This document shows positions 1 to 6,965 of a DNA stretch of 18,941 bases, piece by piece. The translations under genes were made by a program, and so were the position numbers. Each line of letters starts with the position of its first letter. The stretch's first letter is position 1. The notes beneath the pieces were generated by a model. The model had not been told where the DNA came from. It worked only from the letters and a program-made list of their open reading frames with translations, and searched no databases. This DNA is from Aeriscardovia sp. (lineage in GTDB: Bacteria > Actinomycetota > Actinomycetes > Actinomycetales > Bifidobacteriaceae): assembly GCA_017538865.1 (NCBI GenBank), contig JAFYIA010000074.1, positions 1 to 18,941 on the forward strand. Direction: 5' to 3'.

Positions 1-137
1 CCACCTTCTCCACGGCCAGCGTGGAAAGCTTTGAGAACTTCAAGAAGGGCCTGTTTAGGGGCTTTGCCTTCACGGGGGGGATGTACCTTCTCTCCCTCGG
101 CCTCTGCTTTGCGGGGTTCTTCATAGGGGCAGCGTGA
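1..137 (+). CDS. C-terminal end of an unidentified membrane protein (partial)
   Basis: An open frame enters at the left edge (first full codon at base 3) and stops at TGA 135-137. The visible 44 residues begin with a polar stretch (TFSTASVESFENFKKGLFRG) and end in one long hydrophobic segment rich in Leu, Phe and Gly that closes with FFIGAA. This looks like the last transmembrane helix of an integral membrane protein. Third codon positions are GC-rich as in the neighbours, and a strong hairpin terminator follows 17 bases after the stop, which supports a real gene end. The family cannot be named from this fragment. Confidence 0.6.
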   Translation, partial: TFSTASVESFENFKKGLFRGFAFTGGMYLLSLGLCFAGFFIGAA

Positions 138-153
138 GAGGTCCTGTAATTTT

Positions 154-189
154 AAGGCGCCCCGCTTTTACCGCCGGGGCGCCTTTTTT
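154..189 (+). terminator. Rho-independent terminator
   Basis: A perfect inverted repeat pairs 156-164 (GGCGCCCCG) with 175-183 (CGGGGCGCC) around a ten-base loop and is followed by six T (184-189). AA at 154-155 can extend the stem with two of those T. It sits just after the partial membrane-protein gene and ends plus-strand transcription. The minus-strand sirtuin gene stops at 202 and also runs into it. On that strand the hairpin is followed only by TTAAAATT, so termination there would be weaker. Confidence 0.85.
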
Positions 190-201
190 AAAGGGGGAAG
201 G

Positions 202-921
202 CTAGGCTGCGGCTTTCAGCCTCTCTTCAACCATTTCCGGAATCGCCTCATCTATAGGGGCTGAAATGAGGCGGGAAGCCAAATGGTCATACGGCGTCTC
301 ACCCTGGTTTACAATTACCAGGGAAAGCCCCATCTGCACGGCTATAGGCGCCAGCGAAGCCGCAGGGTAAACTCCCAGGCTAGTCCCTATTACCCACATT
401 TCTTCGCATGAGCGCATGTCCTCGACGCACTTTTCCATGGAGCCTGCGGGAAGGGGCTCGCCAAAGTAGACTACGTCCGTTTTTAGAATGCCTCCGCATT
501 TTTCGCACCTGGGATCGGGGGCCTCGTCCAGGGTCTTCATAATCTCTTTCGTATCGTACTTTTCCCCGCACTTCATGCAGTGGCTGGTCAGGATGGTCCC
601 ATGGAGGTCCACTACATTTCTGCTTCCAGCCTTTTCGTGCAGGCCGTCAAAGTTCTGCGTGGCCAGGACCTCGAGGCCGCCCGCCTTTTCAAGCTCTGCC
701 AGGGCGAAATGGGCCTTGGTGCACCGGGCGTTCCACACGGGGCTCTCTTTTTGCCACTTCCACGAAAATTCCCTGGCCGCTTTGTCTTTCATAAAGGCGT
801 CTATGTCGTAGACCTGCATCTGGTCCGGATGCTTCGTCCAGACGCCGTCGGGGCCCCTGAAATCCGGAATGCCGGCCGAAGTCGAAATTCCGGCCCCTGT
901 AAGCACTGCGATCTTCCTCAC
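202..921 (-). CDS. Sir2-family NAD-dependent protein deacylase (sirtuin)
   Basis: A 239-residue sirtuin, which removes acyl groups from protein lysines using NAD. The family motifs are in order: NAD-binding GAGISTSAGIPDFRG (9-23), QNFD (89-92), catalytic His107 in DLHGT, four zinc cysteines (115, 118, 139, 142), GTSLGVYPA (about 169-177) and IVNQG (203-207). The Tyr-x-x-Arg pair of the desuccinylase (SIRT5/CobB) class is not evident around residues 45-58, so plain deacetylation is the likelier activity. The frame stays open further upstream, but the real start is GTG 921-919: it has AAGGAGG just before it and the protein begins directly with the Rossmann strand (RKIAVLTGAG). This GTG overlaps the stop of the adenosyltransferase gene (GTGA), so the two are probably translated together. 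Targets are unknown. Confidence 0.93.
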   Translation of the reverse strand: MRKIAVLTGAGISTSAGIPDFRGPDGVWTKHPDQMQVYDIDAFMKDKAAREFSWKWQKESPVWNARCTKAHFALAELEKAGGLEVLATQNFDGLHEKAGSRNVVDLHGTILTSHCMKCGEKYDTKEIMKTLDEAPDPRCEKCGGILKTDVVYFGEPLPAGSMEKCVEDMRSCEEMWVIGTSLGVYPAASLAPIAVQMGLSLVIVNQGETPYDHLASRLISAPIDEAIPEMVEERLKAAA

Positions 922-1487
922 TCTTCCTCCTTGGCTATAATCTCTTCCACTCCCTCTTTCTTGTTCGCGAACCTCGCCATGGCGAACAGGTAGTCCGACA
1001 TCCTGTTCACAAACGCCATGTCTTCGTCCCTTATGGGCTCCGACCCCGTCTGGTTGTAGGCCACGCAGCTCCTCTCGGCCTTCCTCACAAGGGTTCTGGC
1101 AAAGTGGAGCCTCGCCGCCGTGGGGCATCCCCCAGGGAGGATGAACTCGTGAATTGGCTCAACTACCCCCATGTACTTGTCTATCGCGCCTTCGAGCTCC
1201 TCGGTGTCCTTCTTGCCTATGAGCTCCTCGCCTGCGGCGATGTCGCTTTGCAACCTGTAGAACTTGTGCCCGAGCGCCATGAGGGGGGGCTTTAGGCAGG
1301 AAAGCTCCTCCGGCAGGGTAGAGGCCACCACCCCAAGCCACGACTGGGCCGCGTCCAGGTTTCCCACCGCCTCCACCTTCATGGCGGACTTGGGGGTCCT
1401 GGTCCCGTTGTACTGGCAGGTTATGCCCTTGTCGCCCTTCCTCGTATAGAGTTTCGCAGGTCCGTCTTCTTCTTTGTCTTTGTCCAT
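918..1487 (-). CDS. pduO: PduO-type ATP:cob(I)alamin adenosyltransferase
   Basis: A 189-residue enzyme that transfers the adenosyl group of ATP to cob(I)alamin to make adenosylcobalamin. Visible family motifs are the ATP-binding LYTRKGDKG (13-21), the helix GNLDAAQSWLG (42-52) where Asp45 matches the conserved Asp of the usual DELN motif but E, L and N are replaced by A, A and Q, FILPGG (115-120), the arginine helix RTLVRKAER (131-139) and NRMSDYLF (161-168). The length is normal for the family. The start ATG has GGAGGA six bases upstream. The stop overlaps the sirtuin start. Adenosylcobalamin is the cofactor of the nrdJ product encoded about 3 kb away on the same strand, which gives this enzyme an obvious customer. 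A gene symbol such as cobO/pduO is by family only. Confidence 0.92.
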   Translation of the reverse strand: MDKDKEEDGPAKLYTRKGDKGITCQYNGTRTPKSAMKVEAVGNLDAAQSWLGVVASTLPEELSCLKPPLMALGHKFYRLQSDIAAGEELIGKKDTEELEGAIDKYMGVVEPIHEFILPGGCPTAARLHFARTLVRKAERSCVAYNQTGSEPIRDEDMAFVNRMSDYLFAMARFANKKEGVEEIIAKEEE

Positions 1488-1537
1488 TCTTCCTCCATGT
1501 AGGATTGATATGAAGCAATCAGAAAGCGAGGGAAACG

Positions 1538-1900
1538 TTGCGCAGGTTTTCGTGGTTCAATCTGGCCTCTCTCTTATTCTCCGTCACTTCCATCGTAGCC
1601 CTCTTCCCCCTGCTCGAGGGCTGGGGCGCCTTCTGGTTCACCCTCTCGCTTTTTTCGCTCCTCTTTTCCCTCTCGCTCCCCCTCTTTCCCGAGGAGTTCG
1701 TCGGCCGGGGGAGGAGGGCCCCCTACTTCCTCTCGTCCTTCAGCCTGGAAGTCCTGGCCTGCTCCCTCTCCTTCGCCTTCCCCTTCCCAATCTGGGTCCC
1801 CATACTCTTCGGAGCCCTCTTCGTCCTCTTTTCGGGTCTCCTCTTTACTCGCCCTCTGAGGCTCTTTTGCAGAGCTTTAAGGCCCAGGGCCAGGAAATGA
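1538..1900 (+). CDS. Small hypothetical membrane protein
   Basis: A 120-residue hydrophobic protein with a TTG start; the only upstream in-frame stop is at 1511-1513 and there is no ATG. GAGGGA precedes the TTG by about four bases. It shows about four membrane segments (roughly residues 8-26, 32-50, 66-82 and 85-104) and a basic C-terminus (RALRPRARK). Codon third positions are almost all C or G, as in confident genes here, which argues for real coding. It is divergent from the adenosyltransferase gene (50 bases between starts) and its last 56 bases overlap the 3' end of the ECF S-component gene on the other strand. I do not recognise the family. Its place between B12-related genes makes a transport role possible but unproven. 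Confidence 0.6.
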   Translation: MRRFSWFNLASLLFSVTSIVALFPLLEGWGAFWFTLSLFSLLFSLSLPLFPEEFVGRGRRAPYFLSSFSLEVLACSLSFAFPFPIWVPILFGALFVLFSGLLFTRPLRLFCRALRPRARK

Positions 1901-2516
1901 GCAGGAGCACGGCCGTGCACACCCCGCTCAAAGTGTCTCCGGGAAAGCCTTGGGCGAGGACTATCCAGAGCATCTTCCAGTCGAACTGGCGAAGGTAGAT
2001 GAAGTAATAGAGGTTCAAAAGGAAGCCGTAGGCCCACCCGGAGCAGAGCCCACCAAGGGCGAGAACCCACCTCCTGGCCTTTTTGTCTTTTAAGAGCCCC
2101 GCGGCCAGGCCCAAAAGCCCCCAGGCCAGCATCTGCCAGGCCGTCCAGGTCCCCTGCCCGAGGTAGAAGTTCGAGACCAGCGGCGTCAGCGCGCCTGCGA
2201 GGAACCCCTCGCTCGGCCCAAGGCTCATCCCCGCCAAAATCACGAGGAAGTTCGTAAATTCGACCCCCTCTATCGGGATCCTGACCAGCCTCAGGGCGCA
2301 GGCGAGGGCCGTGAGCGCGCAGAGGACCGCTATAGCCCTCGCCGGGATCTTTTTGGCTTCCGCCCCCCAAAGAGCCAATGCCGCTATGCACGGGAGGGCC
2401 GCAGCGGTAAAGGCGAAGGCCATTTGGGCCTTAAAAAGGCAGATGAGGCAGAGGAGGCCTACCCCCGCAAGGAAGCTTAAAGAGAGGATCCATCCCCGGA
2501 TGCTTTTCTTCGTCAT
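1845..2516 (-). CDS. ECF transporter S component, probably cobalamin-type (CbrT-like)
   Basis: A 223-residue membrane protein with about six hydrophobic segments, the size and layout of the substrate-binding subunit of an energy-coupling-factor vitamin importer. The region GMSLGPSEGFLAGALTPLVS (about 115-134), followed by NFYLGQGTWTAWQMLAWGLL, matches my memory of the pattern in S components assigned to cobalamin (CbrT group). Its ATG overlaps the stop of the double-ATPase gene (ATGA), making it the last gene of the nrdJ-ecfT-ecfA operon. Dedicated EcfT and EcfA subunits in the same operon suggest a group I ECF transporter. The presence of a B12-dependent reductase in the operon and a cobalamin adenosyltransferase next door supports a corrinoid substrate, but another vitamin or precursor cannot be excluded. 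Confidence 0.8.
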   Translation of the reverse strand: MTKKSIRGWILSLSFLAGVGLLCLICLFKAQMAFAFTAAALPCIAALALWGAEAKKIPARAIAVLCALTALACALRLVRIPIEGVEFTNFLVILAGMSLGPSEGFLAGALTPLVSNFYLGQGTWTAWQMLAWGLLGLAAGLLKDKKARRWVLALGGLCSGWAYGFLLNLYYFIYLRQFDWKMLWIVLAQGFPGDTLSGVCTAVLLLISWPWALKLCKRASEGE

Positions 2517-3925
2517 GCGCAGTCCTTTAAAGTCAGTACGTTTTCATTCGGAAAGGCCCTGTGAAAGGGCGTGGTAAAGAAGGCCCTCCCCCCTACAAGC
2601 TCCCGGCTTCCTCCGAGGAAGGCCTTCTTCCCCTTCAAAAGGCAGAGGGTCCTGTCTGAAAAGGAGGCGCAGAAGGCGGGGTCGTGTGTGGAAAAGACGA
2701 CGAGCGCCCCCTCCTGGGCCCGCTTCAAGATCTCTTCTCCCACTTCCTCCCGGGCTTCCCCGTCAAGGCTCCTCGCGGGCTCGTCCAAAAGAATCACGTT
2801 TTTTCCGGACCTCAAGGCGATGAGGTCGGCCGCCCTCTGCATCTCCCCGCGGCTCCCGGTCAAAAATTCTTCTTTTCCGAGCTCTTCCCCTTCCTTCAGG
2901 GCGAGAAGGGGAAGGGGGTCTTGAGGGAGGAAGAAGCTTCCTCCTTTGCGATCCCGCCTCCAAATCCTCCCGAACCTGGGGCGCAGGGGCCCCGCCAAGA
3001 GCTTTAAAAGCGTGCTCTTCCCGCTCCCGTTCTCTCCGACCAGGGCCAGGGCCTCCCCGAAAAAGGCGTCGAAGGAAAGATCGGAGACGTCCAGGGAGGG
3101 GGAGCCCGGCCAGGCGAAGGCGAGGTGGGAGGCGGAAAGCGCCTTTTCCCCGAAAGGAGGGCGCCTGCGCAAAGGGGCGGCCTTCGGGGAATAGGGGATC
3201 TTTTCGGCCTCCTTCACGCTGAGGGGCAGGGCGAGGCCCTGGGACAGGTACAGCTTTTGAAAGTCCGGCACGAGGCCCCTTTCGCCTTGCGCCCAGAGGC
3301 TTTCCAAGGCCTCCTTCGCCCCTCCTTCGGCCAGCACCTTCCCTTCCTTCAGCGCCACGACCCTCGGGTTTAGGGAAAGGAGGGGCTCAAGGTCGTGCTC
3401 CGCTATGAGGAAGGAAATCCCCAGCTCGCGGTTCAAAGACGCGATGAGGGAGGCGGCGCGGCGCCTCGAGACCGGGTCCAGGGGGGAGAGGGGCTCGTCC
3501 AAGAGGACCAGGCCGGGGCTCCGGGAGAGGGCCGCGGCGAGGGCGCAAACCTCCACCTGACCCGCCGAGAGGGAGGAAAAGGGCTCGTCCAAGAGGTGGC
3601 TTATCCCCAAAAAAGCCAGGACGTCGAAGACTTCCAGGTCCCCCGCCCCCCACGTCTCCATCTCCTCCCTGAGGCACCCCCCGAGCATTGCGGAGGCGGG
3701 CTCCTGCGGCACCGAGGCGATTTTGAGCTCCGGGGGGAGCGAAATTTCCCCCCCGCTTTTTTCTTCCTCGCCCGCCAGGACTTTGAGGAGGGTCGTCTTC
3801 CCGCTCCCGTTTCTGCCCAAAAGGACCGTGAGGGAGGAGGGGGGGAGCGAAAACGAGGCGCCCTTCAAAGCTTCCTTCCCGCCCCTTTTGACAAAGAGCC
3901 CTTTTATCTCCACGCGGCCGCCCAA
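2513..3925 (-). CDS. ecfA: ECF transporter fused double ATP-binding protein (EcfA-EcfA')
   Basis: Two ABC ATPase domains in one chain of 470 residues (TTG start) power the ECF importer. Domain 1 has Walker A GRNGSGKTT (37-45), Q-loop Gln74, signature LSAGQ (119-123), Walker B LVLLDEP and switch His177. Domain 2 has Walker A GENGSGKST (297-305), Gln345, a divergent signature near GSRGEMQ (367-373), Walker B VILLDEP and His404. Between Q-loop and signature, domain 2 has only about 24 residues against 45 in domain 1, so its helical subdomain is cut down. The start is TTG 3925 or GTG 3913; both overlap the end of ecfT and the GTG also fits the usual N-terminus of the family (VEIKGL). The fused arrangement replaces the usual separate EcfA1 and EcfA2. 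Confidence 0.88.
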   Translation of the reverse strand: MGGRVEIKGLFVKRGGKEALKGASFSLPPSSLTVLLGRNGSGKTTLLKVLAGEEEKSGGEISLPPELKIASVPQEPASAMLGGCLREEMETWGAGDLEVFDVLAFLGISHLLDEPFSSLSAGQVEVCALAAALSRSPGLVLLDEPLSPLDPVSRRRAASLIASLNRELGISFLIAEHDLEPLLSLNPRVVALKEGKVLAEGGAKEALESLWAQGERGLVPDFQKLYLSQGLALPLSVKEAEKIPYSPKAAPLRRRPPFGEKALSASHLAFAWPGSPSLDVSDLSFDAFFGEALALVGENGSGKSTLLKLLAGPLRPRFGRIWRRDRKGGSFFLPQDPLPLLALKEGEELGKEEFLTGSRGEMQRAADLIALRSGKNVILLDEPARSLDGEAREEVGEEILKRAQEGALVVFSTHDPAFCASFSDRTLCLLKGKKAFLGGSRELVGGRAFFTTPFHRAFPNENVLTLKDCA

Positions 3926-4704
3926 GCCCTCTCGCCCCCTTCAAAAAGGTAGGGGAGGGGCGCCAATACGGGGGCCGCGGCCAGGGGGAAGGGGGGGCGC
4001 AGGAAGCACAGGGCCGAGAGGCCTATGGAAAAAGCCACGAGGAGCCAGGACTTTAGGGAGGCGCGCCGCCGCGGAAGGCCCGGCGCCTCCTTTTCCAGCT
4101 TCTCTAGCCTCTCTATCCTTTCTCCGGGAGAAAAGAGGGAGAGCGCGAGGAGGGCGTAGACGAGCTTTTTAGCCTCCCTCCTCCCCCGTTTTTTAAAAAG
4201 GGAGGGCTTTTGCCCCTGGGATTTTAAAAGCCCGAAGAGGGAGGAGGCGAGGGAGGCCAAGGAGAGGACCATCCCGGCGCTCACTTCCACTATCAGGGCC
4301 GACTTTGAAAAGGCCTTGGAGCGCGCCCTTCCCGCCCCCTTCCTCTCCTGGGCCCGCCTTTCGAAGAGGCCCGCAAGGCAGATGTTCAGAAAGGCCAGAG
4401 AGAGGAAGGAGGCCTCCTTCAAGCCCGCAAACGTCGCCCTGAAAACGGAAAAGCGGAAAAAGGGCCGGCCCTGCCCGAAGGTGAGGAGGGTGACGGCGAA
4501 GATGACGAAGGCCGGGGGCAGCGCCGCCACGAGGGCCCTGGCCATCCCCCTCCTGCTCCCGAAGAGGAGCTCTGCGCCGGCTGCGGCCGCGAAAAACTCC
4601 CCCTGCGCGGGGAGGCACTTCATGGAGCTCACGGCCGCGACTTCCGCGGTGAAGTACACGAGGAGGGACAAGGGGGAGAGGCGGTAGAAGGGGAAGGAGC
4701 GCAT
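3904..4704 (-). CDS. ecfT: ECF transporter transmembrane coupling protein (EcfT-like)
   Basis: A 266-residue membrane protein that would link the S component to the ATPases. Hydrophobic segments lie at roughly 12-30, 55-78, 97-114, 139-160, a weaker amphipathic one at 180-191, and 219-253, with a basic cytoplasmic part between. The ATG 4704-4702 shares one base with the nrdJ stop (TGATG), and ecfA overlaps its end, so the three are translationally coupled. In typical EcfT proteins two short Ala-Arg-Gly motifs dock into the ATPases. Here the matching places appear to read KSQG (about 161-164) and EAPG (about 206-209), so the arginine is missing in both; this alignment is mine by eye. The EcfT call rests mainly on size, topology and neighbours, with weak sequence similarity. 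Confidence 0.75.
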   Translation of the reverse strand: MRSFPFYRLSPLSLLVYFTAEVAAVSSMKCLPAQGEFFAAAAGAELLFGSRRGMARALVAALPPAFVIFAVTLLTFGQGRPFFRFSVFRATFAGLKEASFLSLAFLNICLAGLFERRAQERKGAGRARSKAFSKSALIVEVSAGMVLSLASLASSLFGLLKSQGQKPSLFKKRGRREAKKLVYALLALSLFSPGERIERLEKLEKEAPGLPRRRASLKSWLLVAFSIGLSALCFLRPPFPLAAAPVLAPLPYLFEGGERAWAAAWR

Positions 4705-6881
4705 CAGCGGACGGGGCAGGCCCCCCCTGCGCAGTCGCTCTGGCCCACGATTTCCATTTGCGCCTCTTCCGAGGCGTCTCCGAAGGCCGCCTCGGGGTCG
4801 GCGGTGATGGCCTCCACCATCTTTTCGTACTCCTCCTCGCCTATGGTCTCCTTGGGCATCTGGGCATATCCCCCGTCGACGTACTCGAGCAGGGAGGTGG
4901 ACTTGATCTTCCCCGCGAAGGCGGAGAGGATCTGGGGGAGCTTTTCGGCCTCGTCCTTCCTGAAGGTCACGGTGCAGCTGACGGCGTTGTCGGACCAGAA
5001 GCGCTGGAGGAAGGCCTGGGTGGCCAGCTGCTCGGATGCCGACACGTCCCCGGCGCTGGCAAAAGTGTCTAGGTCGGCCCCGTAGGGCTTGACGGGGAAC
5101 TCCACGCACATCGTGTGCTTGTTGTAGATGTCGGGCTCGACTTTGTAGCCGCAGTCTTTGAGGACCTGGACCAAGGGGTCGGAATCTTGGAAGCGGATCC
5201 TCTGTATGAAGCGGCGGGCCCACTGGAAGTGCATGCCCTCGCTCGCCCCCGCGAGCTTGGCCACGGTGCCGGAGGGCTTTACCGTGGTGAGCTTTCTGGA
5301 GGGCCCGCACCCGAGCTCTCTGCTGTACTCTTCGTCCGCCGCCCTGACGGCCTCGTAGAGGCCGGTAAGGGCGGCGGCGATCTTCTGGCTGTAGACGGGC
5401 TCTTGCCCGTCCCATCCCTCTACGGCCCTGGAGCCGAAGCGGGAGAGGAACCAGTCCTGGATCCCCGACAGGCTGACCCCGATCCTGCGGTTGCGCCCTA
5501 TGGCCTTGCGGCTGATCTCCCAGTCGTAGGAGCCGAAGGTCACCCTCTTGGCGTAGCGCACGGCGAGCCTCGCCACTTCCCCGAGGTCCCAGCCGTTCTC
5601 TTCGGCGATCGCGGGGAAGATCTCGAACAGGTTGCAGGGCTCCCCGTCTTCCAGGGTTATCTCCCCGCAGGGGTTGGTCCCCATCGCCAAGGGATCCGCT
5701 TCCGGGTTGAACCCGTCTTCGAGCCTTCCGAAGTTCCGGGAGAGGCCGAGGTCCACCACGCCGGGTTCCCCGTTCACCACGACTTCGCGGGCGACCTCCT
5801 CGAACTGCTCCCTCTTCCCGTCGGTGACTACCGAGTTGTTCGAGGCCCAGCGGTGGTGCATGAGCTTTTCGCTGTCCTGCTTCATCTTCCTGAAGGCCTC
5901 GTCGTCCCAGTCCCCCAGGGCCAGCTCCGCGCTCCTGCGGACGTTGCCGGCGACTACGGCCTTGCCGATGAGGTTTCCGATGTCTGTGGCGTCGACGGAA
6001 GTGAGGCGCCTGCCGGCGGCAGCGTTCAGAATGGCGTTCACGTCGAGCAGCATCTCCACCAGGGGGCCCGCCCCGGAGGCCGTGCCCCCGAAGCCCTTTA
6101 TCCTCTCCCCCCTCGCCCTGAGTTCCGACACGTCTATGGACAGCGCCCTCGAAGGGCCGTAGGAGAAATGGGAGTCTATGAGGTAGGCCAGGGCCATGAC
6201 CCAGCCTTCCCTGGAGTCGGGGACCCTGAGGAGCTCCTCCCCTTCCCTTTCCTCCCTCCCCGAAAGGTCCTCGGCCCCGGCGCTTCTGGCCTCTTCGTAC
6301 GAGCCGTTGGAGGGATCGATGAAGACTTTGAGGTCGGTCTCCCTCTCTACTGCAGGGATCTGGGAGATGTTGCCCCGGGTGACGGAGAACCCCACACCCC
6401 CGCCCTTCATGAGCTCGTCGAAGGTGAAGGCGAAGGGCATCGAGACTGCGGGGAGGGAGGGATCGAGGTAGGGGGGGAGGATCTTGGAATCCCCGTAGGG
6501 CTGGGGGCGCATGGAGATGAACCAGCAGTTGTTCAAAGAGTCTCCGTGGAGCCTCTGGTAGCGGGTGCCGCTCACCCAGAGGTTGCGCCCGGAGGGGGTG
6601 GCGGAGAGGGAGTAGACGAGGCGGAAGAGATCTTTCGCCTCTTCCTCCATCTCCTCTTTGGCTTTTTCGTCGCCCTCTTCAAGCCTGGGGTCGAGGTTGA
6701 CGTTGCCCTCGACCACCCTTTTCACGGTCTCCGGCCACGTCTCCGTCCTCTTCTCGTCCTCCAAAAACCTCGCGTAGGTCCTCTTGTAGGTTATCCACCC
6801 CAGGGGCCCCCAGTGGGGCTTTACCTCCCTCACGATCCTGTCGACGAAATCCCGGTCCAGCTCCACCTCGAACCCGCTCAT
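4704..6881 (-). CDS. nrdJ: Adenosylcobalamin-dependent ribonucleoside-triphosphate reductase (class II, monomeric)
   Basis: A 725-residue class II ribonucleotide reductase that makes dNTPs from NTPs without oxygen, using adenosylcobalamin to create a thiyl radical. It matches the monomeric Lactobacillus leichmannii type in length and key residues: Cys119 (NNCWF) and Cys416 form the reducible pair, Cys405 and Glu407 (NPCGEI) are the radical cysteine and acid, and the C-terminal pair Cys717/Cys722 (DCAGGACPVR) takes electrons from thioredoxin. GNVRRSAELALG (322-333) and KPSGTV are also typical. The frame is open upstream to 6953, but ATG 6881 has GGGGGAGG before it and gives the expected N-terminus; the longer version would run into the NrdR boxes. 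It is the first gene of an operon with the ECF importer. Electron transfer presumably uses thioredoxin. Confidence 0.96.
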   Translation of the reverse strand: MSGFEVELDRDFVDRIVREVKPHWGPLGWITYKRTYARFLEDEKRTETWPETVKRVVEGNVNLDPRLEEGDEKAKEEMEEEAKDLFRLVYSLSATPSGRNLWVSGTRYQRLHGDSLNNCWFISMRPQPYGDSKILPPYLDPSLPAVSMPFAFTFDELMKGGGVGFSVTRGNISQIPAVERETDLKVFIDPSNGSYEEARSAGAEDLSGREEREGEELLRVPDSREGWVMALAYLIDSHFSYGPSRALSIDVSELRARGERIKGFGGTASGAGPLVEMLLDVNAILNAAAGRRLTSVDATDIGNLIGKAVVAGNVRRSAELALGDWDDEAFRKMKQDSEKLMHHRWASNNSVVTDGKREQFEEVAREVVVNGEPGVVDLGLSRNFGRLEDGFNPEADPLAMGTNPCGEITLEDGEPCNLFEIFPAIAEENGWDLGEVARLAVRYAKRVTFGSYDWEISRKAIGRNRRIGVSLSGIQDWFLSRFGSRAVEGWDGQEPVYSQKIAAALTGLYEAVRAADEEYSRELGCGPSRKLTTVKPSGTVAKLAGASEGMHFQWARRFIQRIRFQDSDPLVQVLKDCGYKVEPDIYNKHTMCVEFPVKPYGADLDTFASAGDVSASEQLATQAFLQRFWSDNAVSCTVTFRKDEAEKLPQILSAFAGKIKSTSLLEYVDGGYAQMPKETIGEEEYEKMVEAITADPEAAFGDASEEAQMEIVGQSDCAGGACPVR

Positions 6882-6918
6882 GCCAGGGCCTCCCCCTTCT
6901 GCGTCAAGAAAATAGAAT

Positions 6919-6965
6919 TTACTAGATATGGCACTTTGACGGCCAAAAAACACTATATCTAGTAG
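6919..6965 (-). promoter_or_regulatory. Tandem NrdR-like boxes overlapping the nrdJ promoter
   Basis: Bases 6950-6965 (acactatatctagtag) match 13 of 16 positions of the NrdR consensus ACACTATATATAGTGT. Bases 6919-6934, read on the minus strand, are gtgccatatctagtaa, a weaker copy with 9 of 16 matches and the core ATATCTAGT shared with the first box. The centres are 31 bp apart, three helical turns, which is the usual spacing of paired NrdR sites. The boxes lie 38-84 bases upstream of the nrdJ ATG. A possible minus-strand promoter is TTGGCC (6946-6941) with TAAATT (6921-6916) 19 bases later, so the proximal box would cover the -10 region. NrdR is an ATP/dATP-sensing repressor of reductase genes. 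Confidence 0.85.

Noticed and set aside
921..1128. 69-residue upstream extension of the sirtuin frame
   Set aside because: It lies within the adenosyltransferase gene, and GTG 921 has a strong ribosome site directly before the first Rossmann strand.
1488..1537. Promoter pair for the divergent pduO and small membrane-protein genes
   Set aside because: Only weak matches such as CATATC are present at acceptable spacing; promoters must exist nearby but I cannot place them.
4704..6962. Long open frames on the strand opposite nrdJ (for example 5115-6962 plus) and similar long frames opposite gnd and opcA
   Set aside because: They mirror strongly conserved genes in a GC-rich region where antisense stops are rare; their translations are low-complexity and show no family motifs.
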